64,000 bases of DNA. It comes from a virus. Below the pieces are notes generated by a model. That model had not been told where the DNA came from. It ran no database searches and saw only the letters and a program-made list of their open reading frames with translations. Position numbers and translations under genes: made by a program. This document shows, piece after piece, positions 48,653 to 59,382 of the stretch (positions are counted from its first letter, which is position 1; each line of letters starts with the position of its first letter). The DNA lies in IMG/VR virus record IMGVR_UViG_3300030060_006228, positions 1 to 64,000 of that record; one strand, given 5' to 3'.

Positions 48653-51600
48653 ATGATGGTTATAAGAGGAAGTAGCACAATAAGACCACCCGGATCTATT
48701 GCCGGACTTAGCGGACCTACCGGTCCTACTGGTCCCGCAGGTCCGTTAGGTAACACTGGTGCTACTGGTCCCACCGGAGCAACGGGAGCAACAGGTAGAC
48801 ATATCTTCGATGCTATATCTGACTATGTTATTGATAATAAAGAGTATCTACGAATTGTAATGTCGGACGGTACTTTTTATGATATTCCAAATGCTGATAT
48901 TAGAGGATCAACTGGATCTGATGGAATAGTAGATGGTGTAACTGTCGGTACTGGTGATAACAATTTCTTCAAAACAATAAATGGTCCATCTTTTGTTTTT
49001 CGGGGACTTAGTGCCTACGGTTCAATTCAGATAGTACTAAGCGATGATGGAAAAACAATTGGTATTAGTTCCGATACCGAACCGCTGGGAATTAGTTTCC
49101 AAGGTGGTGATGGATTCTACAATGAATCAGATAAAGCAGGATCTGTATTTCTAAAATCAGGAAACTTATCCAGAAGTCAAGATGATAATGTTGCACTTGT
49201 CTATGAAGATTTTGATTCTTCTTTTGAATTGGGAAGCACAACCACGATTGGAATGCAAGGTGTTGGTGCAACTGGACATTACAACACAGATACTCCTGTA
49301 ACATTTATTCGATCAATAGAGCCGGGAGAAACCGTAGGTATAACAGGTTCATACCTACCGGCAGATGTTATTGCTCCAGAAGGTGGTATATTCTTAGACA
49401 CCAGATATTCACCCCTCTTTGAGATACAAACACCAATAGGTATCACTGGATTTACTGGTGACTGGCAAGATAACGAGGAATTTACTTTCACTGCAACATT
49501 CATAGGAAATGATATTTGGTCATTTCCAAATAATGTTTATTTTGATCCTGCACAGTCATTCCTAGCGTGCGGTTCAAATATTGTAACCTTCAAGACGAGA
49601 GATGCTGGAACAAGTTGGTTTGCTAGTGTTTTGGCTAGAGGGTATGATGCAGAGCGTTGTTTGGGAACTACAGACACAGGATCATGTTGCTATGTTTCAA
49701 GTGATGGTATTCCGGGTTGTATAGATTATTCTACGCAATCACAATGTGATGAGTTGAATGGATTTTTTGCTCCCCTCGAAACCTGCGAAGCAAATTGTGG
49801 ATTAGAGGGTGGTGTGTGTTGTTCCGAGGGTGTGTGCATTGAAGACGTAAGCGTTCAAGAATGTGCATATTTTGGTGGATCCTACTACAATCTATTTTAC
49901 TATGGTCCAAACAATACGGGAAATCCTGAAATAGATTCAACCACCGTGATTCCATTGGATGAACCTCTTCCCATTGAATGTTTAGGAACTCTACCAGATG
50001 GTTCTGGTGCTAACGGACAATTGTGTGTTGATTCATGTACAGAAGTTCATTCCTGTTGTAGAGATGGTAAGTGTATTGGTGACAGTCAAGGCTCAACAGA
50101 ATTGGGTGCTATATCTAAAGCAGTTTGTAAATACGTCTACGGAGGAACACCAGTAGACGGTGCAATATGTGGTGGTGTAGACTGTTGTGATCATATCGTA
50201 TACAGAGGTGCGTGTTGCGAGGACAATGCAGACGGTTTCTGTGAAGACAACGTAACACATTCAACCTGCGTTGGAACCGGAAGAACATTCATGGGTAATG
50301 GGACTTCCTGTAGTACAACTAAATGTTGTGAAAAACCGGGAAGATGTTGTGTTACTGTTAGTGTAAATCCCGATGATTGTCAAGGAAATTCCACTGCATC
50401 TCGTTGTCAAGCACTCACATTTTCCGAATGTGGTAGTGTCGGTGGTGTTTGGCTTGGATACGGAGAATGTTCCGGAGAAGAAGATTTCAATTGTGACAGT
50501 GTAGAATGTCAGGAAGGAACTCCCGGTGCTTGTTGTAAATGTATCGGTGGTCCTGCTGGTTCTTGTGCATGTGCAATATGTGTGAATTCAACTAGTACCG
50601 GATGTTCAGCAGTTAATGGATCCTTCAAGGCTGACATTCCATGTGATAATTATGGATGTCCGAGTCAAGTATGTGCGAGTGAATGTTGTACTTGTTGCAA
50701 TCCTCCTCCGTTCACACCCCCAACATCACCTGCACCGGCTCCTTCGCCCGCTCCTGCACCTGCTCCTGCACCTGCTCCTGCACCGGCTCCTTCGCCCGCT
50801 CCTGCACCTGCACCTGCACCTTCGCCAGGTCCAGAGTCACCAAACTCTCCCGGACCTGGTCCCGGTCCCGGTCCCGGACCTGGTCCTGGTCCCGGACCTA
50901 GTCCCAGTTCACCCCCATCACCCTCATCACCTTCATCGCCTTCATCGCCGAGTTCACCATCACCATCGCCAGGTCCGCAACCACCTGCACCTCCACCAGA
51001 ATGCAACACATGTTCATGTTGTGCTGAATGGGAGCCACAAATTTTCAATTCTCCTGGCGCTGGTCCGGCATACGATGCACCAAACTACAGCCCAAGCAAT
51101 TCGGCTATCGATAATTGTTTTGGAAGTGGGGCCCCGAACTATTCCACCAACCCACCGTGGATAGGTCCTGATGGTAGTGGTTGTGATACGCCTTCTCCAT
51201 CAGACTGGTTCCCACCACCATCTGTCGCTCCGATGCCTCCACAGTATCATATGACACGAACATGTAGTTCATGTGCAGCAGATATTTCAAGGGAATCTTG
51301 TGAGGGAACTACCACAATTCCAACCGCTGGTTGTAAATGTTCACCTCCGGATCCACCGGCAGCACCTGATGATGTCGTTGTGAGTCAGAGTTGTAAATTT
51401 TCGTGCGAAAGTTGTGGGGGTACAAATTATTCTCCGTTCATGGGACCGCTGGGTGTGGATCCACCCCCAATGAATCCCGGAGAAGGTGCGCCGGGTGGTC
51501 CTCCGGATGGATATCCACCCTCGTCGTCTGGACCGGGTACAATAAATCCAGCAGGATGTTATGTGCCGTGTAATTGCGCCCGAGATAACAACGCACCAAT

Positions 51601-52693
51601 CGGTTCTCCTCAGTGGGCTCCTTCTACCGCTCCAAGTGTTTGGAACCCATCACCATTCGCTCCATTCTTAGGTCCACCTCGCAATGCACCCCATCCAAAT
51701 CAACCTCCGGGTATTCCAGGTCCGGGAGATTGTATTTGCGAACCTAACGGAAACGGAATAGGTAAGATGTGTTGTGTTAACTCTTGCGGTAACTGTATAA
51801 ATACACCTTCTCCACTATATGGCGATCCCGGTGGTGGTGGTGGTGGTGGTAGTCTGCCGGGACCATGTTACAATCTAATCAGTTCGGCTTTTTGTACCGG
51901 CGGAGGTCTTGATAGTAAAGTAGTAATCTCTACTAGACCACAGAAATGTATGAAATTTTCACCGAGTTCTAATAGATGTTTTTGTAACGCTTGTGGATGT
52001 AACCCAGACGGATCTGAAACTTGTAAAAATGGGGATGAAGAATGCGAAACTCAATACTGTTTCACTACTGGATCAGGATCACCGGCCGGTTCCGGACCGG
52101 GGGGACCATGTTTTGATCCCTCGGGTGGAGATGGTGTAGGTAAAGGTGGTAATCCCGGAGTGTTCGGGGAAAGAGGTCCATGCTGTCCTCCCCTCGCATA
52201 TCCAGATGATGATTGGTGTACGGGTGTAATCTCCATCGATCTTGGTTCTTGTGCCCCATATGAGTGTCCTCCTTACCCCAGTCCGACGGCGGCTCAACAA
52301 GCACAGCAGGATCGGAAAGATTGTGAATTAGTGTATCAACCCCCTCCACCCGGTCCAGGTCCCGGAGGTCCTACACCAGGTCCGGGACCAGGCTTCGGTG
52401 GAGGTGGTTTCCCCATGGTCCCCCTGACTGGACCTGGTTCCGATGGAGGCGATCAATTCTTCTTTAGTCCGGACTATGCACTCGGTTCTGCTGAATTTAA
52501 TACAACTTTTGAGTTATCAGATCCCATGAGCAGAAATATTAGCACTGAAGATAAGATAGATAATTCTACAGTGTCGGAAGTAAAATGTGTAAGAATTCCT
52601 ACGGGTAAAAATACCTATGAAAACACATTTGTTCAATGCACAGGAACAGACGATGATCCATGTGTTAAGTATGACGCATGTGACGGAGATTAA
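48653..52693 (+). CDS. giant Cys- and Pro-rich adhesin with collagen-like neck (paralogue 3)
   Basis: 1346 residues. MVIRGSSTIRPPG leads into collagen-like repeats (residues 18-48), then a beta region and at least six Cys-rich repeats (GACCEDNADGFCEDNVTHSTC) near 340-680. A low-complexity tract of Pro with Ala, Ser and Gly covers about 690-780 (PAPAPAPAP, GPGPGPGPG, SPSSPSSP). A second Cys/Pro/Gly-rich part follows, but no DUF1566-like domain, so binding may be delegated to the next protein. The repeats resemble hydroxyproline-rich wall proteins only by composition. Confidence 0.6.
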   Translation: MMVIRGSSTIRPPGSIAGLSGPTGPTGPAGPLGNTGATGPTGATGATGRHIFDAISDYVIDNKEYLRIVMSDGTFYDIPNADIRGSTGSDGIVDGVTVGTGDNNFFKTINGPSFVFRGLSAYGSIQIVLSDDGKTIGISSDTEPLGISFQGGDGFYNESDKAGSVFLKSGNLSRSQDDNVALVYEDFDSSFELGSTTTIGMQGVGATGHYNTDTPVTFIRSIEPGETVGITGSYLPADVIAPEGGIFLDTRYSPLFEIQTPIGITGFTGDWQDNEEFTFTATFIGNDIWSFPNNVYFDPAQSFLACGSNIVTFKTRDAGTSWFASVLARGYDAERCLGTTDTGSCCYVSSDGIPGCIDYSTQSQCDELNGFFAPLETCEANCGLEGGVCCSEGVCIEDVSVQECAYFGGSYYNLFYYGPNNTGNPEIDSTTVIPLDEPLPIECLGTLPDGSGANGQLCVDSCTEVHSCCRDGKCIGDSQGSTELGAISKAVCKYVYGGTPVDGAICGGVDCCDHIVYRGACCEDNADGFCEDNVTHSTCVGTGRTFMGNGTSCSTTKCCEKPGRCCVTVSVNPDDCQGNSTASRCQALTFSECGSVGGVWLGYGECSGEEDFNCDSVECQEGTPGACCKCIGGPAGSCACAICVNSTSTGCSAVNGSFKADIPCDNYGCPSQVCASECCTCCNPPPFTPPTSPAPAPSPAPAPAPAPAPAPAPSPAPAPAPAPSPGPESPNSPGPGPGPGPGPGPGPGPSPSSPPSPSSPSSPSSPSSPSPSPGPQPPAPPPECNTCSCCAEWEPQIFNSPGAGPAYDAPNYSPSNSAIDNCFGSGAPNYSTNPPWIGPDGSGCDTPSPSDWFPPPSVAPMPPQYHMTRTCSSCAADISRESCEGTTTIPTAGCKCSPPDPPAAPDDVVVSQSCKFSCESCGGTNYSPFMGPLGVDPPPMNPGEGAPGGPPDGYPPSSSGPGTINPAGCYVPCNCARDNNAPIGSPQWAPSTAPSVWNPSPFAPFLGPPRNAPHPNQPPGIPGPGDCICEPNGNGIGKMCCVNSCGNCINTPSPLYGDPGGGGGGGSLPGPCYNLISSAFCTGGGLDSKVVISTRPQKCMKFSPSSNRCFCNACGCNPDGSETCKNGDEECETQYCFTTGSGSPAGSGPGGPCFDPSGGDGVGKGGNPGVFGERGPCCPPLAYPDDDWCTGVISIDLGSCAPYECPPYPSPTAAQQAQQDRKDCELVYQPPPPGPGPGGPTPGPGPGFGGGGFPMVPLTGPGSDGGDQFFFSPDYALGSAEFNTTFELSDPMSRNISTEDKIDNSTVSEVKCVRIPTGKNTYENTFVQCTGTDDDPCVKYDACDGD

Positions 52694-52696
52694 TTT

Positions 52697-54250
52697 ATGT
52701 TTAGATCCACTATTGAATACACTGACAGACTAGCGTCCTCTGGTTGCTGCTGTGTTCCTGGCGATGATGCGTTCAAAACAACATATACAAACTGCGTTTC
52801 TTTGGGTGGTTATTTTTCACCGGCAGATGACGATGATGATTGTTCGGGTTTCGTATGTCCTGATAATGATACGAAAGGATGCTGTTGTTCGTGTTCTGCT
52901 TTAACCGCAGAACAAAGAATTGAGTGGTTAGAGGATCAAAATCAACCAAATTTTGGGCCGGTAGATGGTATCTCTCCATGTGAATGCACCCGTCTGGGTG
53001 GAAATTGGACTCCGGATGATTGTTCTGCACTCGGCGGCTCTCCATTTGGTGAACAGACACTTTGTTTCGCCCTCGGTGGTGTCGCCCCGGGCGATCCAGA
53101 AGACGTTCGATGGCCTAATGCGTGTTGTGTATACCAAGATGATGGTAGTGTTACATGCGAAAATACATGTTCACCAGAAGAATGCTCTCTAGCCGGACAA
53201 CTTTCAATATACTACGACGATGGAACAGTCTGCGGATATGTTGGTCCTGATGGTCAAGCACCCAGATACTGTGAGTCTGATTCTTTTGCTCGTCTTGGTG
53301 GAACTGAAGAAGAAACTGAAAGAAGATCTGGATCATTAAGAGATCAGATTGCTGAATCCCAATCAGCATGTGTATTCATAAATAACGTCACTGGGAAAAC
53401 AGAATGTACTAGAGTAAACAAATCACAGTGTGATTCTTTAGGTGGATTCTTTTCTGGTTCTGATCAGGACATGAATCCAATACAGTGTGGAGAGTTTCCT
53501 TCCAATATAAAAACAAAAAAATTAAACATATCAAAAATAACCGAAGAACAAGCAAATAGCATTCCTATCGGTGGTGACTTTTATGGACTGGGTATTTATT
53601 GTGGCATATATGAACCAGGCGTATCAGTTATTCAAGGAACAGATACCAATACAGGGATAACATCATCTTTAACATCTCCCGCAACAACAAATATTCCATC
53701 TGAAAGTAATAAGCATAAGAATGCTATTATAATTTCATACCGTGATTTTGGTTGGGGTAATTTTGGAGAGTCGAAAAATAGAACAGTAACATCATCATGG
53801 TCGGGAAAACATAACATCTATTCTTCAACCGGACTTAAAGGTGAACTTGCAAACGCTGTTAAAGACTTTCAAATAAATGGAATAGGTGGATGGACAGTTC
53901 CTTCAATTGAAGAATGTGGATTCATTCAAGAATCTTTAATGTCGGATCCAGAAACTTATTTGACGTTAACAATGGAATACATGAGAGGTAAACTGCTAAC
54001 AAGTACAATAAATGATTTTAATGTCCCTTCTTTTTATACCACACTATCATCTACCATTATAAATATTGGTGGAGTTTATTATAGTAAAGGATATGCCTTT
54101 GTTCAGAGTGGTGAATATGATTCGGATAAAAAACCCAACGGTTATAGGGCCCTTGACGTTTACCCATTCGATCAGCCTAATATAATACTTGGTGGTTTAA
54201 ATCAACCTATGTCAGTAAGGTTAATTAAAACAATTAAAGTTGTTAATTAA
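52697..54250 (+). CDS. Cys-rich adhesin tip protein with lectin-like domain
   Basis: 517 residues without collagen-like repeats. The N-terminal 275 residues carry the same Cys-rich repeats (CCCVPGDDAFKTTYTNCVSL; SQCDSLGGFFSG). The C-terminal 240 have IGGWTVPSIEECGFIQESLM, a YYSKGYAF strand and QPMSVRLIKTIK, again a DUF1566-like ending. It starts three bases behind paralogue 3, which lacks this domain, so the two may act as shaft and tip. No signal peptide; it would be virion-located. Confidence 0.55.
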   Translation: MFRSTIEYTDRLASSGCCCVPGDDAFKTTYTNCVSLGGYFSPADDDDDCSGFVCPDNDTKGCCCSCSALTAEQRIEWLEDQNQPNFGPVDGISPCECTRLGGNWTPDDCSALGGSPFGEQTLCFALGGVAPGDPEDVRWPNACCVYQDDGSVTCENTCSPEECSLAGQLSIYYDDGTVCGYVGPDGQAPRYCESDSFARLGGTEEETERRSGSLRDQIAESQSACVFINNVTGKTECTRVNKSQCDSLGGFFSGSDQDMNPIQCGEFPSNIKTKKLNISKITEEQANSIPIGGDFYGLGIYCGIYEPGVSVIQGTDTNTGITSSLTSPATTNIPSESNKHKNAIIISYRDFGWGNFGESKNRTVTSSWSGKHNIYSSTGLKGELANAVKDFQINGIGGWTVPSIEECGFIQESLMSDPETYLTLTMEYMRGKLLTSTINDFNVPSFYTTLSSTIINIGGVYYSKGYAFVQSGEYDSDKKPNGYRALDVYPFDQPNIILGGLNQPMSVRLIKTIKVVN

Positions 54251-54267
54251 GAAGTGGAGATAGTATT

Positions 54268-54783
54268 ATGACAGAATTCAGAAAAGAAAAAGAAGCGGAA
54301 TCCACAAAGGGAATCTCTAAGAAAATAGGAATGGTTCAAAGTTTTGCCATGGCTTTAGCGTCTAGAGGATTAAATAGCAAAAAGATAAACACGGCAACAA
54401 AGCAACTTCGAGTTCTTAGTTGTTTTGGAAACAAAGATTCTGGTGGAATTCTTCCTCCGTGCGATCACCTACGAAATAGCGAAACTGAAGGTAAACACTT
54501 TTGCGGAGCGTGTGGTTGTGGGGACAGAGAACAAACTTGGTTAATTTCTGAAAGTGACAAGTACAGTAAACTAGATTACCCCAAAGTGGCATGTCCTTTG
54601 CATATGCCTGGATTTACAAATTACACAACAAGTCAACCAGATGAATCTGAATCTCCAATTACTAGAAAGTATTATATTGAACAAATTGACTATTCTATTC
54701 TAGAAAAGGTAAAGGTTGTTGTGTCAGAAGCACCCCCAGAGCCTCCGAAAGAAGAAGCGTCTGAAGAAGAACAACCAAAGTAG
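54268..54783 (+). CDS. Cys-rich soluble protein, unknown function
   Basis: 171 residues. Cysteines lie in LSCFGNKDSGGILPPCDHLR, HFCGACGCGDREQTWL and KVACPLHMPGFTNY (residues 50-115), a spacing that suggests a metal site rather than disulfides. The C-terminal 45 residues are acidic and Pro-rich. The basic N-terminus has a helix. The family is not recognised. It closes the fibre region, ahead of a long hairpin. Confidence 0.5.
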   Translation: MTEFRKEKEAESTKGISKKIGMVQSFAMALASRGLNSKKINTATKQLRVLSCFGNKDSGGILPPCDHLRNSETEGKHFCGACGCGDREQTWLISESDKYSKLDYPKVACPLHMPGFTNYTTSQPDESESPITRKYYIEQIDYSILEKVKVVVSEAPPEPPKEEASEEEQPK

Positions 54784-54805
54784 AAGCCTATTTTAGCACT
54801 AAGAT

Positions 54806-54843
54806 CTCCCCTGTGTTTATACATACTATAAACTACAGGGGAG
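54806..54843 (+). promoter_or_regulatory. long hairpin over the gp13 ribosome site
   Basis: CTCCCCTGT-GTTTATA (54806-54821) pairs with TATAAAC-T-ACAGGGGAG (54827-54843): 16 pairs with one bulged T and a five-base loop, followed by TTTCTT and the ATG of gp13 at 54850. The 3' arm contains the only good ribosome site, GGGGAG, and a late-box-like TATAAACT. It may act as terminator for the fibre unit and as translational control of gp13. Confidence 0.6.
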
Positions 54844-54849
54844 TTTCTT

Positions 54850-55659
54850 ATGGCTAACAAACTACAATCTAGAGATGATATAATCGATTATGCTCTGAGG
54901 AAATTAGGTAGTCCTGTAACAGAGATCAATGTCGATAGACAACAATGTGAAGACAGACTAGATGATGCACTTGAGTTATTCAGAGAAAGACACTTCGATG
55001 GTGCTGAAAAGGCATTCTTTTCTCATAAGATAACAAGTGATGATATATCGAACGGGTATGTTGATACAGATGCTCTTGGAGCAATCAACGGACCGTCGGG
55101 AGATGCTCCAACAGGAAAAGACATTCTCTCCGTTGTTAGTGTTTTCCAGTTCGGTGATTTTGCAAACATAAATATGTTTGATGTCCGTTATCAAATGGCA
55201 CTCACCGATTACTTTGGAATTAATCGTGGACTTGGTTCCAATGCAAGTTTGGGACTTGCTTCATATGATAGTACTAAAAGACATATAGGACTGATTCAAG
55301 ATTTCTTTCAGCCACAAAAAAGAATAAGATTCAATAAAGTAACAAACAGATTACATCTTGACATGGACTGGGATCAGGAAGTTACCACATCACAGTATTT
55401 GGTAATAGAAGCATATGTGGCATTGAACCCAGATGTGTTCACTCAAATTTTTGATGATCGTTTATTAAAAGAATATATAACAGCATTAATAAAACAACAG
55501 TGGGGACAGAATCTTTCTAAGTTCGATGGAGTTCAACTTCCGGGTGGTGTATCTCTTAGGGGTAGTGATATAATGAATGAAGCCAGAGAAGAGATTCAAC
55601 GTATAGAAGAAAAATTCCAATTAGAATATGAAGAACCAATAGACTTCATGACAGGATAA
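54850..55659 (+). CDS. 13: neck protein gp13
   Basis: 269 residues (T4 gp13, 309). SRDDIIDYALRKLGSPVTEI, then QQCEDRLDDALELFRERHFD, and later DVRYQMALTDYFGI match gp13, which forms the collar joining head to tail with gp14. It opens the head-tail joining and packaging block gp13-14-15-16-17. Its ribosome site lies in the hairpin at 54806. Confidence 0.93.
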   Translation: MANKLQSRDDIIDYALRKLGSPVTEINVDRQQCEDRLDDALELFRERHFDGAEKAFFSHKITSDDISNGYVDTDALGAINGPSGDAPTGKDILSVVSVFQFGDFANINMFDVRYQMALTDYFGINRGLGSNASLGLASYDSTKRHIGLIQDFFQPQKRIRFNKVTNRLHLDMDWDQEVTTSQYLVIEAYVALNPDVFTQIFDDRLLKEYITALIKQQWGQNLSKFDGVQLPGGVSLRGSDIMNEAREEIQRIEEKFQLEYEEPIDFMTG

Positions 55660-55662
55660 TTC

Positions 55663-56331
55663 ATGGCTAGAAATCCACACTTTCGAGAAAATGTTTCTAG
55701 TGAACAGAAACTCATAGAAGACCTTTCCGTTGAAATAATAAAAACAATGGGAAAGGATATGATCTATATTCCTAGAACACTGGTTAGAAAAGATGATTTA
55801 TTTGGTGAAGATACCACCTCTAAATTTTCTAATGGCTATCCTATCGAAATGTATATTCAATCAGTAGATGGGTTTGAGGGTGAAGGAGACATACTCGGTA
55901 AGTTCGGTATAGAAATTAAAGATCGAGTGAGTCTAGTTGTTGCAAAGAGAAGATTCAACGAATCCGTAGGATCATATGCTAGTTTAGAAAGACCGAAAGA
56001 GGGAGACTTAATATATTTTCCCCTGAGTGACGGTTTATTCGAAATCAATTTTGTCGAACACGAAAATCCATTTTATCAACTAGGTAAGTTATATGGATAC
56101 AGATTAGATTGTGAGTTGTTCACATATAGTCATGAAGACTTTGAAACTGGAGACAGTGAAATAGATGACACTGAAACTGAAAGACAGAAGGACATCGGAG
56201 AATATATTGTTCCACTCGATCCGTCTACGGGTGCTACAGCAGGAGATAATGATTCATACGAAGACTTTAAGAATGTAGACAACATATTCGACTTTACTGA
56301 TAAAGATCCATTCTCGGAGGGTAATTACTGA
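55663..56331 (+). CDS. 14: neck protein gp14
   Basis: 222 residues (T4 gp14, 256). ARNPHFRENVSSEQKLIEDL, then GKDMIYIPRTLVRKDDLFGE, is the gp14 start, and IEMYIQSVDGFEGEGDILGK follows. It forms the neck with gp13 and binds the portal side of the filled head. The C-terminal 50 residues are acidic. Its stop overlaps the ATG of gp15 by one base. Confidence 0.93.
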   Translation: MARNPHFRENVSSEQKLIEDLSVEIIKTMGKDMIYIPRTLVRKDDLFGEDTTSKFSNGYPIEMYIQSVDGFEGEGDILGKFGIEIKDRVSLVVAKRRFNESVGSYASLERPKEGDLIYFPLSDGLFEINFVEHENPFYQLGKLYGYRLDCELFTYSHEDFETGDSEIDDTETERQKDIGEYIVPLDPSTGATAGDNDSYEDFKNVDNIFDFTDKDPFSEGNY

Positions 56332-57084
56332 TGTTCACACCATTCTATAACGAATCCCTTCGAAAACTAGTCATTGCATTTGGATCCTTATTTAACGACC
56401 TTAGAGTCACGCGAGATGATTCAAAGGTAATACGAGTTCCTTTAGCATATGGTGCTAAGGAAAAATTCATACGAAGAATAGAAGAAGCCAGTTCGATCTC
56501 AGACAATACCGATGTTTCTATCACACTACCACGATTAGGATTTGATATTACTGCTATGTCATATGATCCTCAGAGGAAGGGAAACAAACTCAGAAAAAGA
56601 ACCATGAGAGATTCTGAGACTGGGTTGTCATATTCATATGCAGAGGTTCCCTACAATGTATCATTTGGTTTGTATGCATTCAGTAGATCTATGGATGATA
56701 ATCTGCAAATGATAGAACAAATACTGCCATACTTTACACCAGAGTTCAATGTAACTATAAACATGAACTCATTAAATGAAAAAGTAGATGTTCCTATTAT
56801 TATGAACAGTGTACAAACCACTGAAGATTATGAAGGAGACTTTTCGGGGAGAAGAACTATTGTCACTTCTTTTGATCTTACTGCAAAATCCTATATCTAT
56901 AATAGGATAAAGACTGGTAAAGTTATTCTCCAATCCACAATTGATATATTTGGTAGTCATGAAAAGTTTTATGCAGACACAGATTCAGAACAAGATATTA
57001 GAATTACAGCGACAGGTGCCTATGTGGGTGCTACCGGGACGCAGGGATATACAGCAGGTAATCGTATTTATGGACCTATAAGTT

Positions 57085-57092
<8 letters not shown>
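56331..57092 (+). CDS. 15: tail completion and sheath stabiliser gp15
   Basis: 253 residues (T4 gp15, 272). FTPFYNESLRKLVIAFGSLF, then RVPLAYGAKEKFIRRIEEAS and LPRLGFDITAMSYDPQRKGN are typical. gp15 forms the hexameric terminator that locks the top of tube and sheath and docks to the neck. The C-terminus (GATGTQGYTAGNRIYGPISY) carries two collagen-like turns, which is unusual. It overlaps gp16 by 8 bases. Confidence 0.93.
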
Positions 57093-59263
<2,171 letters not shown>

Positions 59264-59382
59264 TACGCATACAACTAAAAAAGAGAATTCTATACATATA
59301 CTGAGACAAAAGGCTCAAAATAACAATTATTTTAGTGCTAATGTGCTAATCAGATGCATCTGAACTCAAGGAGAAGACAAAA
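59264..59382 (+). other. 119-base gap before the sheath gene, little content
   Basis: AT-rich, no ORF of note. It contains TATACATATACTGAG, a distant late-promoter-like sequence, and an AAGGAGA ribosome site for gp18. I see no terminator hairpin. Confidence 0.35.

Noticed and set aside
50750-50960. CRISPR-like repeats
   Set aside because: The short repeats encode Pro-Ala, Pro-Gly and Pro-Ser runs in frame, without spacers.
50616-51164. 182-residue plus-strand frame rich in His, Leu and Arg
   Set aside because: It is the out-of-frame reading of the proline tract of paralogue 3 and has low complexity.
51778-51790. TATAAATA box inside paralogue 3
   Set aside because: It lies in the middle of a long coding region with no start nearby, so it is probably chance.
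40831-54250. Diversity-generating retroelement acting on the lectin-like domains
   Set aside because: The C-type-lectin-like ends invite the idea, but no reverse transcriptase gene or template repeat with A-specific mismatches was seen in this window.
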